A model generated the notes under the pieces. The model searched no databases. It worked only from the letters and a program-made list of their open reading frames with translations, and had not been told where the DNA came from. From Hymenobacter sp. BT559 (GTDB lineage Bacteria; Bacteroidota; Bacteroidia; Cytophagales; Hymenobacteraceae), in contig NZ_JAGETY010000015.1 of NCBI RefSeq assembly GCF_017571525.1, positions 62,001-126,000 on the forward strand: a DNA stretch of 64,000 nt. Reading direction: 5' to 3'. The position numbers and the translations under genes were made by a program. Below, in pieces: positions 17,077-25,141 of the stretch (position 1 is the first letter of the stretch; each line of letters begins with the position of its first letter).

Positions 17077-17459
17077 GCGAGCTCGGTGGGTGGCACCGTA
17101 AGCTTGCGGCGGTCGAGGTCGAGCCAGGCGCCATCCACCGTCACGGTGGCGGCTACGCGGCCGTCGGCCTTGTAGATGGTGTGCTCAATGGTCCAGCGGG
17201 CGCCGTCGGGCGTGCCGCCGGTCACGCGGCCGTCCACCTTTATCTGCTCGCCGCCGTGCAGCTCTTTCAGGTACTTGGTTTCTTCGCGGAAGAGAATGGG
17301 GCCTAGCCGCAGCTCGGCAAACTTCTTAACGTCGAAGCCCAGGCTGGCCAGCCAGTGCACACGCTGGTCGGCGGCAAAGTCGGCGTAGGCCGAGTGGCGC
17401 ATGTGGCCGTTGGGGTCGAGCTCGGCCCAACGCACGGTATAGGTCTGACTGTGAGTCAT
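17052..17459 (-). CDS. Acyl-CoA thioesterase, hotdog fold (4HBT family)
   Basis: 135 residues, the usual single-hotdog size. The N-terminal stretch TVRWAELDPNGHMRHSAYAD carries the Asp and the GHM(N) motif of the 4-hydroxybenzoyl-CoA thioesterase / YbgC group; the central strands include GGEQIKVDGRVTGG and TIEHTIYKADGR. It should hydrolyse short- or medium-chain acyl-CoA in the cytoplasm. It is 16 bp downstream of the methyltransferase gene on the same strand and overlaps the tail of the convergent DinB gene. Confidence 0.88.
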   Translation of the reverse strand: MTHSQTYTVRWAELDPNGHMRHSAYADFAADQRVHWLASLGFDVKKFAELRLGPILFREETKYLKELHGGEQIKVDGRVTGGTPDGARWTIEHTIYKADGRVAATVTVDGAWLDLDRRKLTVPPTELAQALAVEG

Positions 17460-17475
17460 GCTGCTAGGGGTTCAA

Positions 17476-18228
17476 TTAATCGATAGCCGGCTCGAAGCCG
17501 CCGGCCAGGGTGAGGCGCACCAGGTACTGGCCGCCTTCATCTTCGCCCAAAAACTCGACCTCGTAGCCGGCTTGGCGGGCAGCATCTTCGAGTAGGCTGG
17601 CGTCGATAAAAAGCCAGGGGAACGGCTCGCCGGTCTGGTCTTTGTACTGAAAGGTATAGGTGACCTCACCATAGTAAGGGCCGTTGAGGTTGAATACCAG
17701 GGCGCCATCTTCGTCCTCGTAGAGGTAGCTTATGTCGGACGAGGTACCCAAAATCTGGCCATCGGGGGCCAGCAGGGTGCGGGCGTGTGCCAGAAATTTG
17801 TCGAGGCCTTCAAGCGTGCCGGTTAGCCCCAGGCCGTTCATCAGCATGAGGATGGTATCGTAAGGGCGCTCGTCTTTGCCGCGCTTGTCCAGGATATCGT
17901 GCTGGGCTACCTGCTGCACGCCACGGGCCTGCATCACCTGCACGGCCCCAGCCGACTGGTCGATGGCGCGCACGTCGGCAAAGCCCCGGCTTTGCAGCTC
18001 GAGGGCGTGGCAGCCGGCACCGGCACCCAGGTCGAGCACGCGGCCGCGGCACTCGTCGAGGGCCTGGCGCTCAAGCTCGGGCATAGCCAGCAGGGTGCGG
18101 AAGAAGTAGGCGGCGGGCAGCTGCTCCTCATCGGCGGCGCTGCACTGCACGGTGAGGGCGGCCGCGTGGTGGCCGTGCTGGTAGTCGAGCAGGGCCTGGC
18201 CGATGAGGTCGGGGGCTTGGTGGGGCAT
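17476..18228 (-). CDS. Class I SAM-dependent methyltransferase
   Basis: The start is placed at the ATG read at 18226-18228, giving 250 residues beginning MPHQAPDLIGQALLDYQHG; the longer open frame overlaps the divergent DUF2256 leader and lacks family resemblance. Motif I RVLDLGAGAGCHALELQSRG (about 74-93) and the acidic end of strand 2 (VRAIDQSAG) form the SAM site; motif DTILMLMNGLGL follows. The substrate cannot be read from the sequence. It is probably cotranscribed with the thioesterase gene. Confidence 0.88.
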   Translation of the reverse strand: MPHQAPDLIGQALLDYQHGHHAAALTVQCSAADEEQLPAAYFFRTLLAMPELERQALDECRGRVLDLGAGAGCHALELQSRGFADVRAIDQSAGAVQVMQARGVQQVAQHDILDKRGKDERPYDTILMLMNGLGLTGTLEGLDKFLAHARTLLAPDGQILGTSSDISYLYEDEDGALVFNLNGPYYGEVTYTFQYKDQTGEPFPWLFIDASLLEDAARQAGYEVEFLGEDEGGQYLVRLTLAGGFEPAID

Positions 18229-18331
18229 AAGGAAAGGCGCGGGGCAGATGGCCGGCAGGGCACTTTTAAACGTAAACGGCGCCAGGCCGGCCGGCAAAGG
18301 TCTGGCTGCTTTTCGCATTTCGACCTTCTCT

Positions 18332-18490
18332 ATGGCTGCCCAGCTCAAAAAAGGCCAGCTTCCGACCAAAATCTGCGCTACCTGCGGGCTGCCTTTCGAG
18401 TACCGCAAGAAGTGGCGCAATAACTGGCCGGAGGTGAAATATTGCAGCGAGAAATGCCAGCGTAATAAAGAGAAAGCAGCTAGCCCCTAG
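18332..18490 (+). CDS. DUF2256 small zinc-ribbon protein
   Basis: Only 52 residues: start at ATG 18332. The paired cysteines ICATCGLPFEYRKKW and KYCSEKC match the DUF2256 family of small zinc-binding proteins, which often sit next to DNA photolyase or cryptochrome-like genes, although none is visible here. The protein is very basic and could bind nucleic acid. It is divergent from the methyltransferase gene (start-to-start 103 bp). Function unknown. Confidence 0.85.
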   Translation: MAAQLKKGQLPTKICATCGLPFEYRKKWRNNWPEVKYCSEKCQRNKEKAASP

Positions 18491-18578
18491 TGGTTAGCCG
18501 CTCTATTATCTTCCTACTTCTATCTTCTCTACTTTCACAAAAGCCAGCAGCCTATTGCTGCTAGCCACCTGCTAAAAA

Positions 18579-18974
18579 ATGGCCTCCAACATCGACTACC
18601 TCAACCCCGACCTCCGCCCGCTAGAGGAAAAAGTAGAAGCCTACCTCGCCGCCGAGCGCGACCTGCGCATGCTCACCATCGCCGACCGCAACGAAGCTAC
18701 CCACGACGCCGAGGTGGCCGCCGCGGCCCAGGAGTTTGAGCAGCGCCCACCCACGGGCTCATTTGACCAGCACGCCGACGAGCTGAACCTGCGCCGCCAG
18801 GATGCCCAAGATGCGCTCGATGCCTTGCGCCAGGATATTATCGGCCTGCTGCCCACCCGCGACGAATGGGTGAAAGTGAACCTCGGCTACGGCCCTAGCC
18901 GGGTTGGCGCCTGGCGCGTGCCCAACCCCGATGGCTCGGGCGCCGAGCACTACGAAGTGCGGGTGGTGCAGTAG
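18579..18974 (+). CDS. Hypothetical protein, acidic helical
   Basis: 131 residues beginning MASNIDYLNPDLRPLEEK. The first ~95 residues are rich in Ala, Glu, Asp, Gln and Arg with heptad-like spacing, suggesting helical hairpin or coiled coil; the end (WRVPNPDGSGAEHYEVRVVQ) looks like a small beta segment. No known domain is recognised. Codon use matches its neighbours and it has a normal ATG start and intergenic distance, so it is probably a real gene. Its TAG stop is the first codon of a palindromic repeat. Confidence 0.75.
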   Translation: MASNIDYLNPDLRPLEEKVEAYLAAERDLRMLTIADRNEATHDAEVAAAAQEFEQRPPTGSFDQHADELNLRRQDAQDALDALRQDIIGLLPTRDEWVKVNLGYGPSRVGAWRVPNPDGSGAEHYEVRVVQ

Positions 18975-19043
18975 CGCGGACTTTTAGTCCGCGAGGGTTA
19001 AGGCGTATTAGGCACGGTAGTCGCGGACTAAAAGTCCGCGCTA
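18972..19043. repeat. REP-like double palindrome
   Basis: The 23-bp arm 18972-18994 is the exact reverse complement of 19021-19043, and each arm is itself a palindrome (CGCGGACT-TTT-AGTCCGCG). The pair fills the space between two convergent genes, supplies the TAG of the upstream gene and ends four bases before the stop of the molybdopterin oxidoreductase gene. The layout is that of a REP doublet. Confidence 0.85.
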
Positions 19044-19047
19044 CTTC

Positions 19048-19911
19048 CTAGTGTCCCGCGTCCCAGTCGTAGCCTTGCTCGGCCCAGTAGTCGGCGGGGC
19101 GCTGGTCGACAAAGGCGATGGTGCCGATGCGCTTGAGGTGCTTGATGCCGTATTTGAGCGGCGTGACTAAGCGCAGCGGCGCGCCGTGCTCAAGGCTCAG
19201 GGGCTGGCCGTTTATCTCGTAGCAGAGCAACGTTTGGGGGTGAATGGTGCTGTGCATGTCGAGGCCCACGTAGTATTCCTCGTCGGGCGTGACGAGGCTG
19301 ACGTAGGGCGCCAGGTCGGCGGGCGGGTGAGCTATGTCCTTGATGGGCTGGCCGCTGCGGCTGGCTAGGGGGTACTTGGCCAGAAAATCGGCGAAGCGCG
19401 CGCCGGCCCAGTTCACGATAATGCTCCAGCCCTCAATGCACTTGAGCTGGGTAGTCATCTCGATGCGCGGCAGGGCTTTGATATCGGCCAGCGTAAATTC
19501 CTGGGCCTTGCCGCCGCCATAGGGCTGCACCACCATACGCCAAGCGTCGAGGTCGATTTCTGAATTCAGACCAGCATCACCGTTGGTGCGCACCTGGCGC
19601 ACGCCCTGGCTTTTGGCAAACTCGGGGGCTAGCCGCGTTTCGCGGAAATAGGCGGCCGAGAGGCGGCCGTTGGCGTCGAGCACGCGCCGGAAAGGCGCGG
19701 GCGTGCCCTCGGCATCGGGCTGATTGAGCAGGTAGCGCCAGCCTAGTACGCCGGCCAGCCCCGCCAGCCCCAGCCCGATAAACGAGCGCCGGGTGCGGCG
19801 CGTGGCCTCCTGCTCAATGGCCGAGCCGGGCGGCAGCGTAAGGTTTTCGCCATCGGGCGACACGTGCGGCGGAATAGCTTTTTCGGGGGCGGGCGTGGGT
19901 TCCAGGGCCAT
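19048..19911 (-). CDS. Tat-exported molybdopterin-dependent oxidoreductase (sulfite oxidase fold)
   Basis: 287 residues. A Tat-like signal RRTRRSFIGLGLAG (about 38-51) indicates export of a folded cofactor protein. The sulfite-oxidase/YedY domain shows TTQLKCIEGWSI, whose Cys ligates molybdenum, and the phosphate-binding C-terminal half GAPLRLVTPLKYGIKHLKRI. The SuoX/MsrP fold acts on sulfite, methionine sulfoxide or other oxyanions; the substrate is not evident. It is followed from 27 bp upstream by a cytochrome b561 gene on the same strand, its probable membrane electron partner. Confidence 0.88.
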   Translation of the reverse strand: MALEPTPAPEKAIPPHVSPDGENLTLPPGSAIEQEATRRTRRSFIGLGLAGLAGVLGWRYLLNQPDAEGTPAPFRRVLDANGRLSAAYFRETRLAPEFAKSQGVRQVRTNGDAGLNSEIDLDAWRMVVQPYGGGKAQEFTLADIKALPRIEMTTQLKCIEGWSIIVNWAGARFADFLAKYPLASRSGQPIKDIAHPPADLAPYVSLVTPDEEYYVGLDMHSTIHPQTLLCYEINGQPLSLEHGAPLRLVTPLKYGIKHLKRIGTIAFVDQRPADYWAEQGYDWDAGH

Positions 19912-19938
19912 AATGCGGATAGACTAGCGGGTAAACAA

Positions 19939-20646
19939 TTAGGCCTGGGTATCGGGTTCGCGCTGGGCCAGCCGGGGGCTAGCGGCGCCCGCCGGCACCT
20001 CTTCAATCTCAAAGCCGGCCACCATCGAGCGGAAGTTGTTCCAGCCAGCGCGGCCCACCTGCGCTACGTGCACGATAAAAAACAGCACGTAGCCGATAGT
20101 CAGCACAAAGTGCTCGACCCGCGCCGCCTCGTAGCCGCCCAGTCCCTGCGTGAGCCAGCCAAACTGCGTGGGCTTGTAAATAGACAAGCCCGTGAGCAGC
20201 GACCCTAGCCCCATCAGAATCACGGCGGTATAGGCAATGCGCTGGGCGCCATTATACTTCTGCACCAGCGGGGCGGCTTTGCGCAGGCCCAGGTCGTGCA
20301 AGGTTACTTCAATGGCTTCGCGGAAGGAGTGGCGGTTGGGCAGCAGGTAGCGCCACTCGCCTGACACCAGCGTGTAACCCACATAGAGCAAGCCGTTTAG
20401 AAAAAACACCCACATAAGCAGAAAGTGCCAGGCCATGCCCTGAGCCAGCTTGTGGTCGAGGTGGGTGGCATCGTAAAACGACTGCGGGAAAAACTTGTAG
20501 AGTGTGGTAGTGCCCCAGCCAAGGCGGTAGATGTCGTTGGCCCAGTATATCCAGAGGCCGCTCCAAATCATGAGGGCCAGCACCGGAAAATTGACCCAGT
20601 GAAACCAGCGAATGGCTAGCGGATGCTTCTCAACAAGTTTTTTCAT
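19939..20646 (-). CDS. Cytochrome b561-type membrane subunit
   Basis: 235 residues with four to five membrane helices. His-containing helix 1 (AIRWFHWVNFPVLALMIWSG) and HLDHKLAQGMAWHFLLMW, plus VEHFVLTIGYVLFFIVHVAQ, carry the haem-ligand histidines typical of the Ni/Fe-hydrogenase/thiosulfate-reductase cytochrome b family. It probably transfers electrons between the quinone pool and the periplasmic molybdoenzyme encoded immediately downstream. It differs from MsrQ, the six-helix partner of MsrP, so this pair is an alternative arrangement. Start at the ATG read at 20644-20646. Confidence 0.88.
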   Translation of the reverse strand: MKKLVEKHPLAIRWFHWVNFPVLALMIWSGLWIYWANDIYRLGWGTTTLYKFFPQSFYDATHLDHKLAQGMAWHFLLMWVFFLNGLLYVGYTLVSGEWRYLLPNRHSFREAIEVTLHDLGLRKAAPLVQKYNGAQRIAYTAVILMGLGSLLTGLSIYKPTQFGWLTQGLGGYEAARVEHFVLTIGYVLFFIVHVAQVGRAGWNNFRSMVAGFEIEEVPAGAASPRLAQREPDTQA

Positions 20647-20739
20647 AAAGCCAGAATGCGGAATGCGCCTACGAAAGTAAGCTGCTCGCTGAACTACGGA
20701 CGGGCGCGGCCGGGGGGCCTAGCGAGCAGACGGAGCGGC

Positions 20740-20828
20740 AGACGCGGCTGGGCGACCAACCTTACATCAGAATCGTTATTTTTATTTCTTGCTGGCGCGG
20801 GTGTAAGGTTGGCGACCCAGCCGCGTCT
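20740..20828. repeat. Imperfect 27-bp inverted repeat upstream of the DUF1223 gene
   Basis: Arms 20740-20766 and 20802-20828 pair over 27 bp except for three central positions (GGGCGACC against GGGTCGCC). The 35-base loop is AT-rich. It lies between two divergent genes (20647-20882), where no other gene is visible. Confidence 0.7.
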
Positions 20829-20882
20829 AACCTGGCAGCCGGCTCGGCTCATCAGTCTTTCTCACTTTTTGCGCTTCATGTA

Positions 20883-21659
20883 ATGAAACTCCTCCTGGCA
20901 ACTATTGGCGGGCTCGTAGGCCTAGTCGGCCTTACCGCCCCAGTGCCGCCGAGCCCCGCACCGGCGCGGGTGCCCGTAGTGGTAGAGCTGTTTACGTCGG
21001 AAGGCTGCTCGAGCTGCCCGAGCGCCGATGCTACGCTGCGCGAGCTGGAAAGCAGCCAGCCCGTGGCCGGCGCCGAGGTCATTGCCCTGGGCCAGCATGT
21101 CGACTACTGGAACCGCCTGGGCTGGAAAGACCAGTTTTCGGACCCCACTTACACAGCCCGCCAGCGCCAGTATGCCGCCCGGTTTGGCAGCGGCTCCTAC
21201 ACGCCGCAGGCCGTGGTGCAGGGCCGCGAAGAATTGGTGGGCAGCCGCCGTGCCGATTTGCTGGCGGCCATTGGGCGGGCGGCCCGGGCCCCGCAGGCGT
21301 CCGTGAGGGTAGCAGGTGGCCTAGGCGACCAGCCGCTGCGGGTGCGCGTGGCTAGCCTGCCGGCAGGCACCGGCCCGGCCCAAGTGCTACTTTTCATCAC
21401 CGAAAGTGGGTTGGCTACTCAGGTGAGCGGCGGCGAAAATGCCGGCGCGCTGCTGCGTCATGCCACGGTGGTGCGCAGCCTGCAGCCGCTGGGCACCGTG
21501 GCGCCGGGCGGCACCTTCGAGGCTAGCCCCACCCCGGCGCTGGCGGCTGGCTGGAACCATGCCCACCTGCGGGCCGTGGTGGTCGTGCAAGCCGAGCGCA
21601 CCCGGCAAGTAGTAGGCGCCGCGGTGCAGCCGCTAGGCGGCGAGCTGGCCCGGCAGTAG
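20883..21659 (+). CDS. Secreted DUF1223 thioredoxin-like protein
   Basis: 258 residues starting at ATG 20883 with a short hydrophobic N-terminal segment (LLLATIGGLVGLVGLTAP) serving as signal peptide or anchor. VELFTSEGCSSCPSAD is the DUF1223 signature with a CxxC redox pair; HVDYWNRLGWKDQFSD and YTPQAVVQG follow, as in the family. The C-terminal third is a beta domain. The fold is thioredoxin-like, so a periplasmic disulfide or thiol role is plausible, but no reaction is established. It is directly upstream of an ECF sigma factor on the same strand (39 bp). Confidence 0.88.
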   Translation: MKLLLATIGGLVGLVGLTAPVPPSPAPARVPVVVELFTSEGCSSCPSADATLRELESSQPVAGAEVIALGQHVDYWNRLGWKDQFSDPTYTARQRQYAARFGSGSYTPQAVVQGREELVGSRRADLLAAIGRAARAPQASVRVAGGLGDQPLRVRVASLPAGTGPAQVLLFITESGLATQVSGGENAGALLRHATVVRSLQPLGTVAPGGTFEASPTPALAAGWNHAHLRAVVVVQAERTRQVVGAAVQPLGGELARQ

Positions 21660-21698
21660 CGCGGGCCCGCGACCGACCGCTTTTTTGCTTTTCCTCTT

Positions 21699-22301
21699 AT
21701 GACTGCCTCCCCTCCTGCCCTGCTCGACCCGCCGCAGTGGCCCGACCGCTACGGGCCCGAACTGTACCACTATGCTTATCGGCGCGTGCACAACGCCGAC
21801 GCGGCGGCCGAGCTGGTGCAGGAAGCTTTTCTGAGTGCGCTGGCCGCTAGGGCCAGCTTCCGAGGCGAGGCCTCGGAGCGGAGCTGGCTATTCGTGATTT
21901 TAAAGCGCAAGCTCGTTGATTTTTACCGCCAGCAAGCGCGCCAACCCCTAGCGGCGGCGCCCGAAGCCGACCCGGAGGAAGAGGCGCCCGGCCCGCTATT
22001 TGGCCCCGACGGCCACTGGCTGCCGGCTCATGCGCCCCAACCCTGGCCCGCCGCCGATGCGGCCCTGGAGCAACAAGAGCTGCAGCAGATTCTGGCGGCC
22101 TGCCAGCGGCGCCTGCCGCCGCGCCAGCAGCTGGTTTTTGCGCGGCGCTTTGTGGAGGAAATTTCCACCGAAGAAGTATGCCAGGAACTGGCCCTGTCAG
22201 CGGCCAACTTCTGGGTCTTGGTGCACCGCGCCAAGCTCAGTTTGCGCCGCTGCCTCGAGCGCCACTGGCTAGGCACCCCACCCCCCACCTCCGCCGCCTG
22301 A
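21699..22301 (+). CDS. ECF-type RNA polymerase sigma factor
   Basis: 200 residues. Region 2 is visible in YHYAYRRVHNADAAAELVQEAF and region 4 in LPPRQQLVFARRFVEEIS through LVHRAKLSLRRCLE. Regions 3 and 1.1 are missing, as in ECF factors; the linker is Pro-rich. Its stop codon overlaps the start of a small zinc-finger gene (TGATG at 22299-22303), the usual sign of a sigma/anti-sigma pair with translational coupling. The regulon is not known; the preceding thiol-fold DUF1223 gene could be a member. Confidence 0.9.
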   Translation: MTASPPALLDPPQWPDRYGPELYHYAYRRVHNADAAAELVQEAFLSALAARASFRGEASERSWLFVILKRKLVDFYRQQARQPLAAAPEADPEEEAPGPLFGPDGHWLPAHAPQPWPAADAALEQQELQQILAACQRRLPPRQQLVFARRFVEEISTEEVCQELALSAANFWVLVHRAKLSLRRCLERHWLGTPPPTSAA

Positions 22302-22564
22302 TGTTCTTGCCTGCTTTCGTGCGCGACTGCCGCACCGCGACGCGCCTCATCGAGCGCCGGGCCGACGCCGCACTGGCCCCAGGCGAGCGCCTGCGCCTGT
22401 GGGCCCACCTGCATCTGTGCGTGTACTGCCGCCGCTACCAGGTCCAAAGCCAGCTGCTGTCCCGCCTGGCGCCAGGGCTAGCCGCAGGGCCACCGCCCGT
22501 GTCGGCAGAACTAAGAGCCCGCTGGAAAGCCCGCATTGCGGCGGCTAGCGGAGAGGTAGAATGA
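22301..22564 (+). CDS. Small zinc-finger anti-sigma factor
   Basis: 87 residues, beginning at ATG 22301, which overlaps the sigma-factor stop. CRTATRLIERRADAALAPGERLRL precedes HLHLCVYC, the HxxxCxxC zinc motif of ZAS/zf-HC2 anti-sigma factors. There is no membrane segment, so it would act as a soluble (cytoplasmic) anti-sigma, possibly redox- or metal-sensitive, holding the sigma factor encoded just upstream. Confidence 0.8.
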   Translation: MFLPAFVRDCRTATRLIERRADAALAPGERLRLWAHLHLCVYCRRYQVQSQLLSRLAPGLAAGPPPVSAELRARWKARIAAASGEVE

Positions 22565-22612
22565 GGCAGCAGCTGGTTTAGCGTAATTTTTCCTGACTCT
22601 ACCCTTAGCGTT

Positions 22613-23884
22613 TTAAGGCTGCCGATACAATACGCCCCCCTTCATCACGAGGCGCACCTGGCGCAGGGCCTGCACCTGCTGGGTGGGGTCGCCGGCCACG
22701 GCCACGAGGTCAGCAAGCAGGCCGGGGGCAATGCGGCCACGGTCGGCGAGGTGAAAGATGCGGGCGTTGCCGCTGGTAGCTTGGCGCAATACTTCGAGGG
22801 GCGTGAAGCCGTAATCCTGCACTAATAGCTCCATTTCCAAGGCATTGTCGCCGTGCGGAAATACGCCTACGTCGCCGCCCATGGCGAGGGTCACGCCGGC
22901 CTGGCGGGCAGCCTGCACGGCGCGGTGCTTGTCGATAATGCGCTGGGGGTCGGGGTCCTGGCCTTTTTTCCAGCCCCGGTAGCGCGAAATGGCATCGGAA
23001 GCGGCCACCGTGGGGCACAGCGCCACACCGCGCTCCTTCATCAACTTGAAGACTTCGGGCGTGCCGCCGTCGCCGTGCTCGATGGTTTCGACGCCGGCGA
23101 GCACGGCACGGCGCATGCCCTCGGCCGTGCTGGCGTGCGCCACCACGCCGCGACCAGTGGCACGGGCCGTTTGCACAATAAGCGTCAGCTCCTCAACCGA
23201 ATACGTGGGCTGCGCCGAGCCGCCGGGGCCCCAGCGGTAGTCGGCGTATACCTTCACCACATCGGCGCCGTGGCCGATTTGCTCGCGCACCGCCCGCACG
23301 AGGTTATCGACTCCATCAGCCTCCTGGGCGCCCTGCGGCAGGTCTTCGACGGCCGCCAGGTGGGGGCCGTAGCTGCCCGTGGCTACCAGCGCCCTAGTGG
23401 CCACCAGCAGGCGCGGGCCCGGAATGATGCCTTCATCGATGGCCTGTTTCAGCCCCACATCGGCGTAGCCGGCGCCCTCGGTGCCAAGGTCGCGGGCGGT
23501 AGTGAAGCCGGCTTGCAGGGTCTTTTGGGCGTGTACCGTGGCGCGGGCCACGCGCAGGGCTAGCGGCTCGGTCAGCACCTGGTCGTTCCAGCTGGTTTCG
23601 TTGTAGGGGTGCAGCAGCAGGTGCGAGTGCCCCTCGATGAGGCCCGGCATAAGTGTGAGGCCGGGCAGCTCGATAGTGCGCGCCCCAGCCGGCGCCGGGA
23701 GGCTGGCGGCCGGGCCAGCGGCGGTTATTTTCTGGCCTTCTACCAGCACGGCCCAGCCGGGGTGCAGGGTTTGGCCATCGAAGACGGCGGCCGGGTGCAG
23801 CAAGGTAGCGGTGGGGTTCTGAACCGTTTGGGCAGTGGCTAGCCCAGGTAGCAGGAAGCAGAAAAGTAGCAGGCGGAAAACCAT
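22613..23884 (-). CDS. Secreted metal-dependent amidohydrolase
   Basis: Start at the ATG read at 23882-23884 (a GTG two codons earlier is less likely). 423 residues with a signal peptide ending near GLATAQ. The amidohydrolase-superfamily TIM barrel shows the metal motif LIEGHSHLLLHP (HxH), VVKVYADYRW with a probable carboxylated Lys, VVAHAST, TIEHGDGG and the final metal Asp in MGGDVGVFPHG. These secreted members often act as imidazolonepropionase-like or Xaa-Pro dipeptidase-type enzymes. The substrate cannot be assigned. Confidence 0.88.
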   Translation of the reverse strand: MVFRLLLFCFLLPGLATAQTVQNPTATLLHPAAVFDGQTLHPGWAVLVEGQKITAAGPAASLPAPAGARTIELPGLTLMPGLIEGHSHLLLHPYNETSWNDQVLTEPLALRVARATVHAQKTLQAGFTTARDLGTEGAGYADVGLKQAIDEGIIPGPRLLVATRALVATGSYGPHLAAVEDLPQGAQEADGVDNLVRAVREQIGHGADVVKVYADYRWGPGGSAQPTYSVEELTLIVQTARATGRGVVAHASTAEGMRRAVLAGVETIEHGDGGTPEVFKLMKERGVALCPTVAASDAISRYRGWKKGQDPDPQRIIDKHRAVQAARQAGVTLAMGGDVGVFPHGDNALEMELLVQDYGFTPLEVLRQATSGNARIFHLADRGRIAPGLLADLVAVAGDPTQQVQALRQVRLVMKGGVLYRQP

Positions 23885-24049
23885 AGGCACGCGGCAGATA
23901 GTTAAAAAGTAAAGTACGGGTTATTGGCGCGGGGCTCCGGGCGCCATGCGGGTAATTGCACCACTAGCCCCCTTTTTGCACCCATTAAACTAAAGCGGCT
24001 TCATGAACTATTAGGGTCAGCCGCCCAGCACACGGTGTTCCTAAAGGCT

Positions 24050-25081
24050 CTAGTGCTGCATGCCGGGCATGTCGTGCGGCTTACTTCGGCCGAGTTGGTC
24101 GAGGGCCGCGCGGAAGCCCTGCGCCAGTTGGGTAGCCGGGCCACGGCCGTAGTAGTGCAAGAATATCATGCGGGGCTGGTCGAAGAGCATGTGGTTGTGC
24201 ACGGCCACCACCTCCAGGTTGTGGGCCCGCAGGGTTTTGATGACGGCATTGACTTCGTGTTCGAGCATGGCAAGGTCGCCGGCAATGTGCGCATCGGCCT
24301 GCTTGCCCGCAAAAGCGGCCCAGGAATTCAGGCCCATGGCCGCGGTCATTTCGGTGTTCATCATCACCACTTGCAGGTCGTCGCGGCCCACGGTGTACTT
24401 GTAGGTCGGCCCATTCACGGTGCCCTGGCGCCCCATTATTTGGTCGAGCGCCGGCAGGTCGAACAGCTCTTTGCCCGTGGGCGCCGCAGAGGGGCTAGCG
24501 GTGTTGCCGGCCTGCGATGCTGGCGTCGGCGGACTCGGCGGCTGGTTGGCGGGCAGCAGCTTCGAGTCTTTGAGGGTGGCGGCAAACTTCTTGGCCAGCT
24601 CGGCCGGGGCGCCCATGCCGTGAATATGCATGTAAAAAATGCGCGGCTCTTCGTAGAAGAAGTGGTTGTGCACCGCGCCCACTTCCAGCCCATTAGCCTG
24701 CGCGGCCGACATCAGCGGGTTAACTTCCTCCTGCAGCAGCACCGTGTCGCTCATCAGCATGGCCGATTTGCCATCGAGCGTGTGCTTGATGGCCACCCAG
24801 CCGCCGAAGCCGAACGGAATCGGCACCGGCTCACCCTTGATGCGCATTTTCAAGTCGTTGCGCGGCAGCGGGGTGCTGTGCGTGGCCTGCGCCTCTACGT
24901 ACGTACCCTTCTTGCCCAGCGCGGCTTCGATGCCAGCAATATCGGCGGCTGAGAGCGGCGGCGTTTTGCCTTTGGGCAGCGCGGCGGCCCTAGCCAGGGT
25001 CGCGTCGAAAGAAAGCAAGGAAGTGGCCCCTAGCAGTGCCGAAGCGCGCAGGGCATCGCGCCGGGAAATAGAGTGGCTCAT
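24050..25081 (-). CDS. Two-domain DUF1259 (LpqO/LppY-like) exported protein
   Basis: 343 residues with a Tat-like start SRRDALRASALLGATSLLS. The sequence contains two related copies of DUF1259: about 45-160 (GLEVGAVHNHFFYEEPRIFY) and about 200-325 (NLEVVAVHNHMLFDQPRMIF), joined by a Pro/Ala-rich linker. The shared VHNH motif suggests a metal or catalytic site in each half. Mycobacterial relatives are annotated LppY/LpqO; function is unknown. It is downstream of the penicillin-acylase-like gene with a 60-bp gap. Confidence 0.82.
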   Translation of the reverse strand: MSHSISRRDALRASALLGATSLLSFDATLARAAALPKGKTPPLSAADIAGIEAALGKKGTYVEAQATHSTPLPRNDLKMRIKGEPVPIPFGFGGWVAIKHTLDGKSAMLMSDTVLLQEEVNPLMSAAQANGLEVGAVHNHFFYEEPRIFYMHIHGMGAPAELAKKFAATLKDSKLLPANQPPSPPTPASQAGNTASPSAAPTGKELFDLPALDQIMGRQGTVNGPTYKYTVGRDDLQVVMMNTEMTAAMGLNSWAAFAGKQADAHIAGDLAMLEHEVNAVIKTLRAHNLEVVAVHNHMLFDQPRMIFLHYYGRGPATQLAQGFRAALDQLGRSKPHDMPGMQH

Positions 25082-25141
25082 GGGTCAGGCAGGAAAGGTG
25101 GGAAATAACTCGTAAAGCCCCTGAAAACCGCTACTCCCACC

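Noticed and set aside
23924..24952. 342-codon plus-strand frame
   Set aside because: Mostly antisense to the DUF1259 gene; no recognisable protein.
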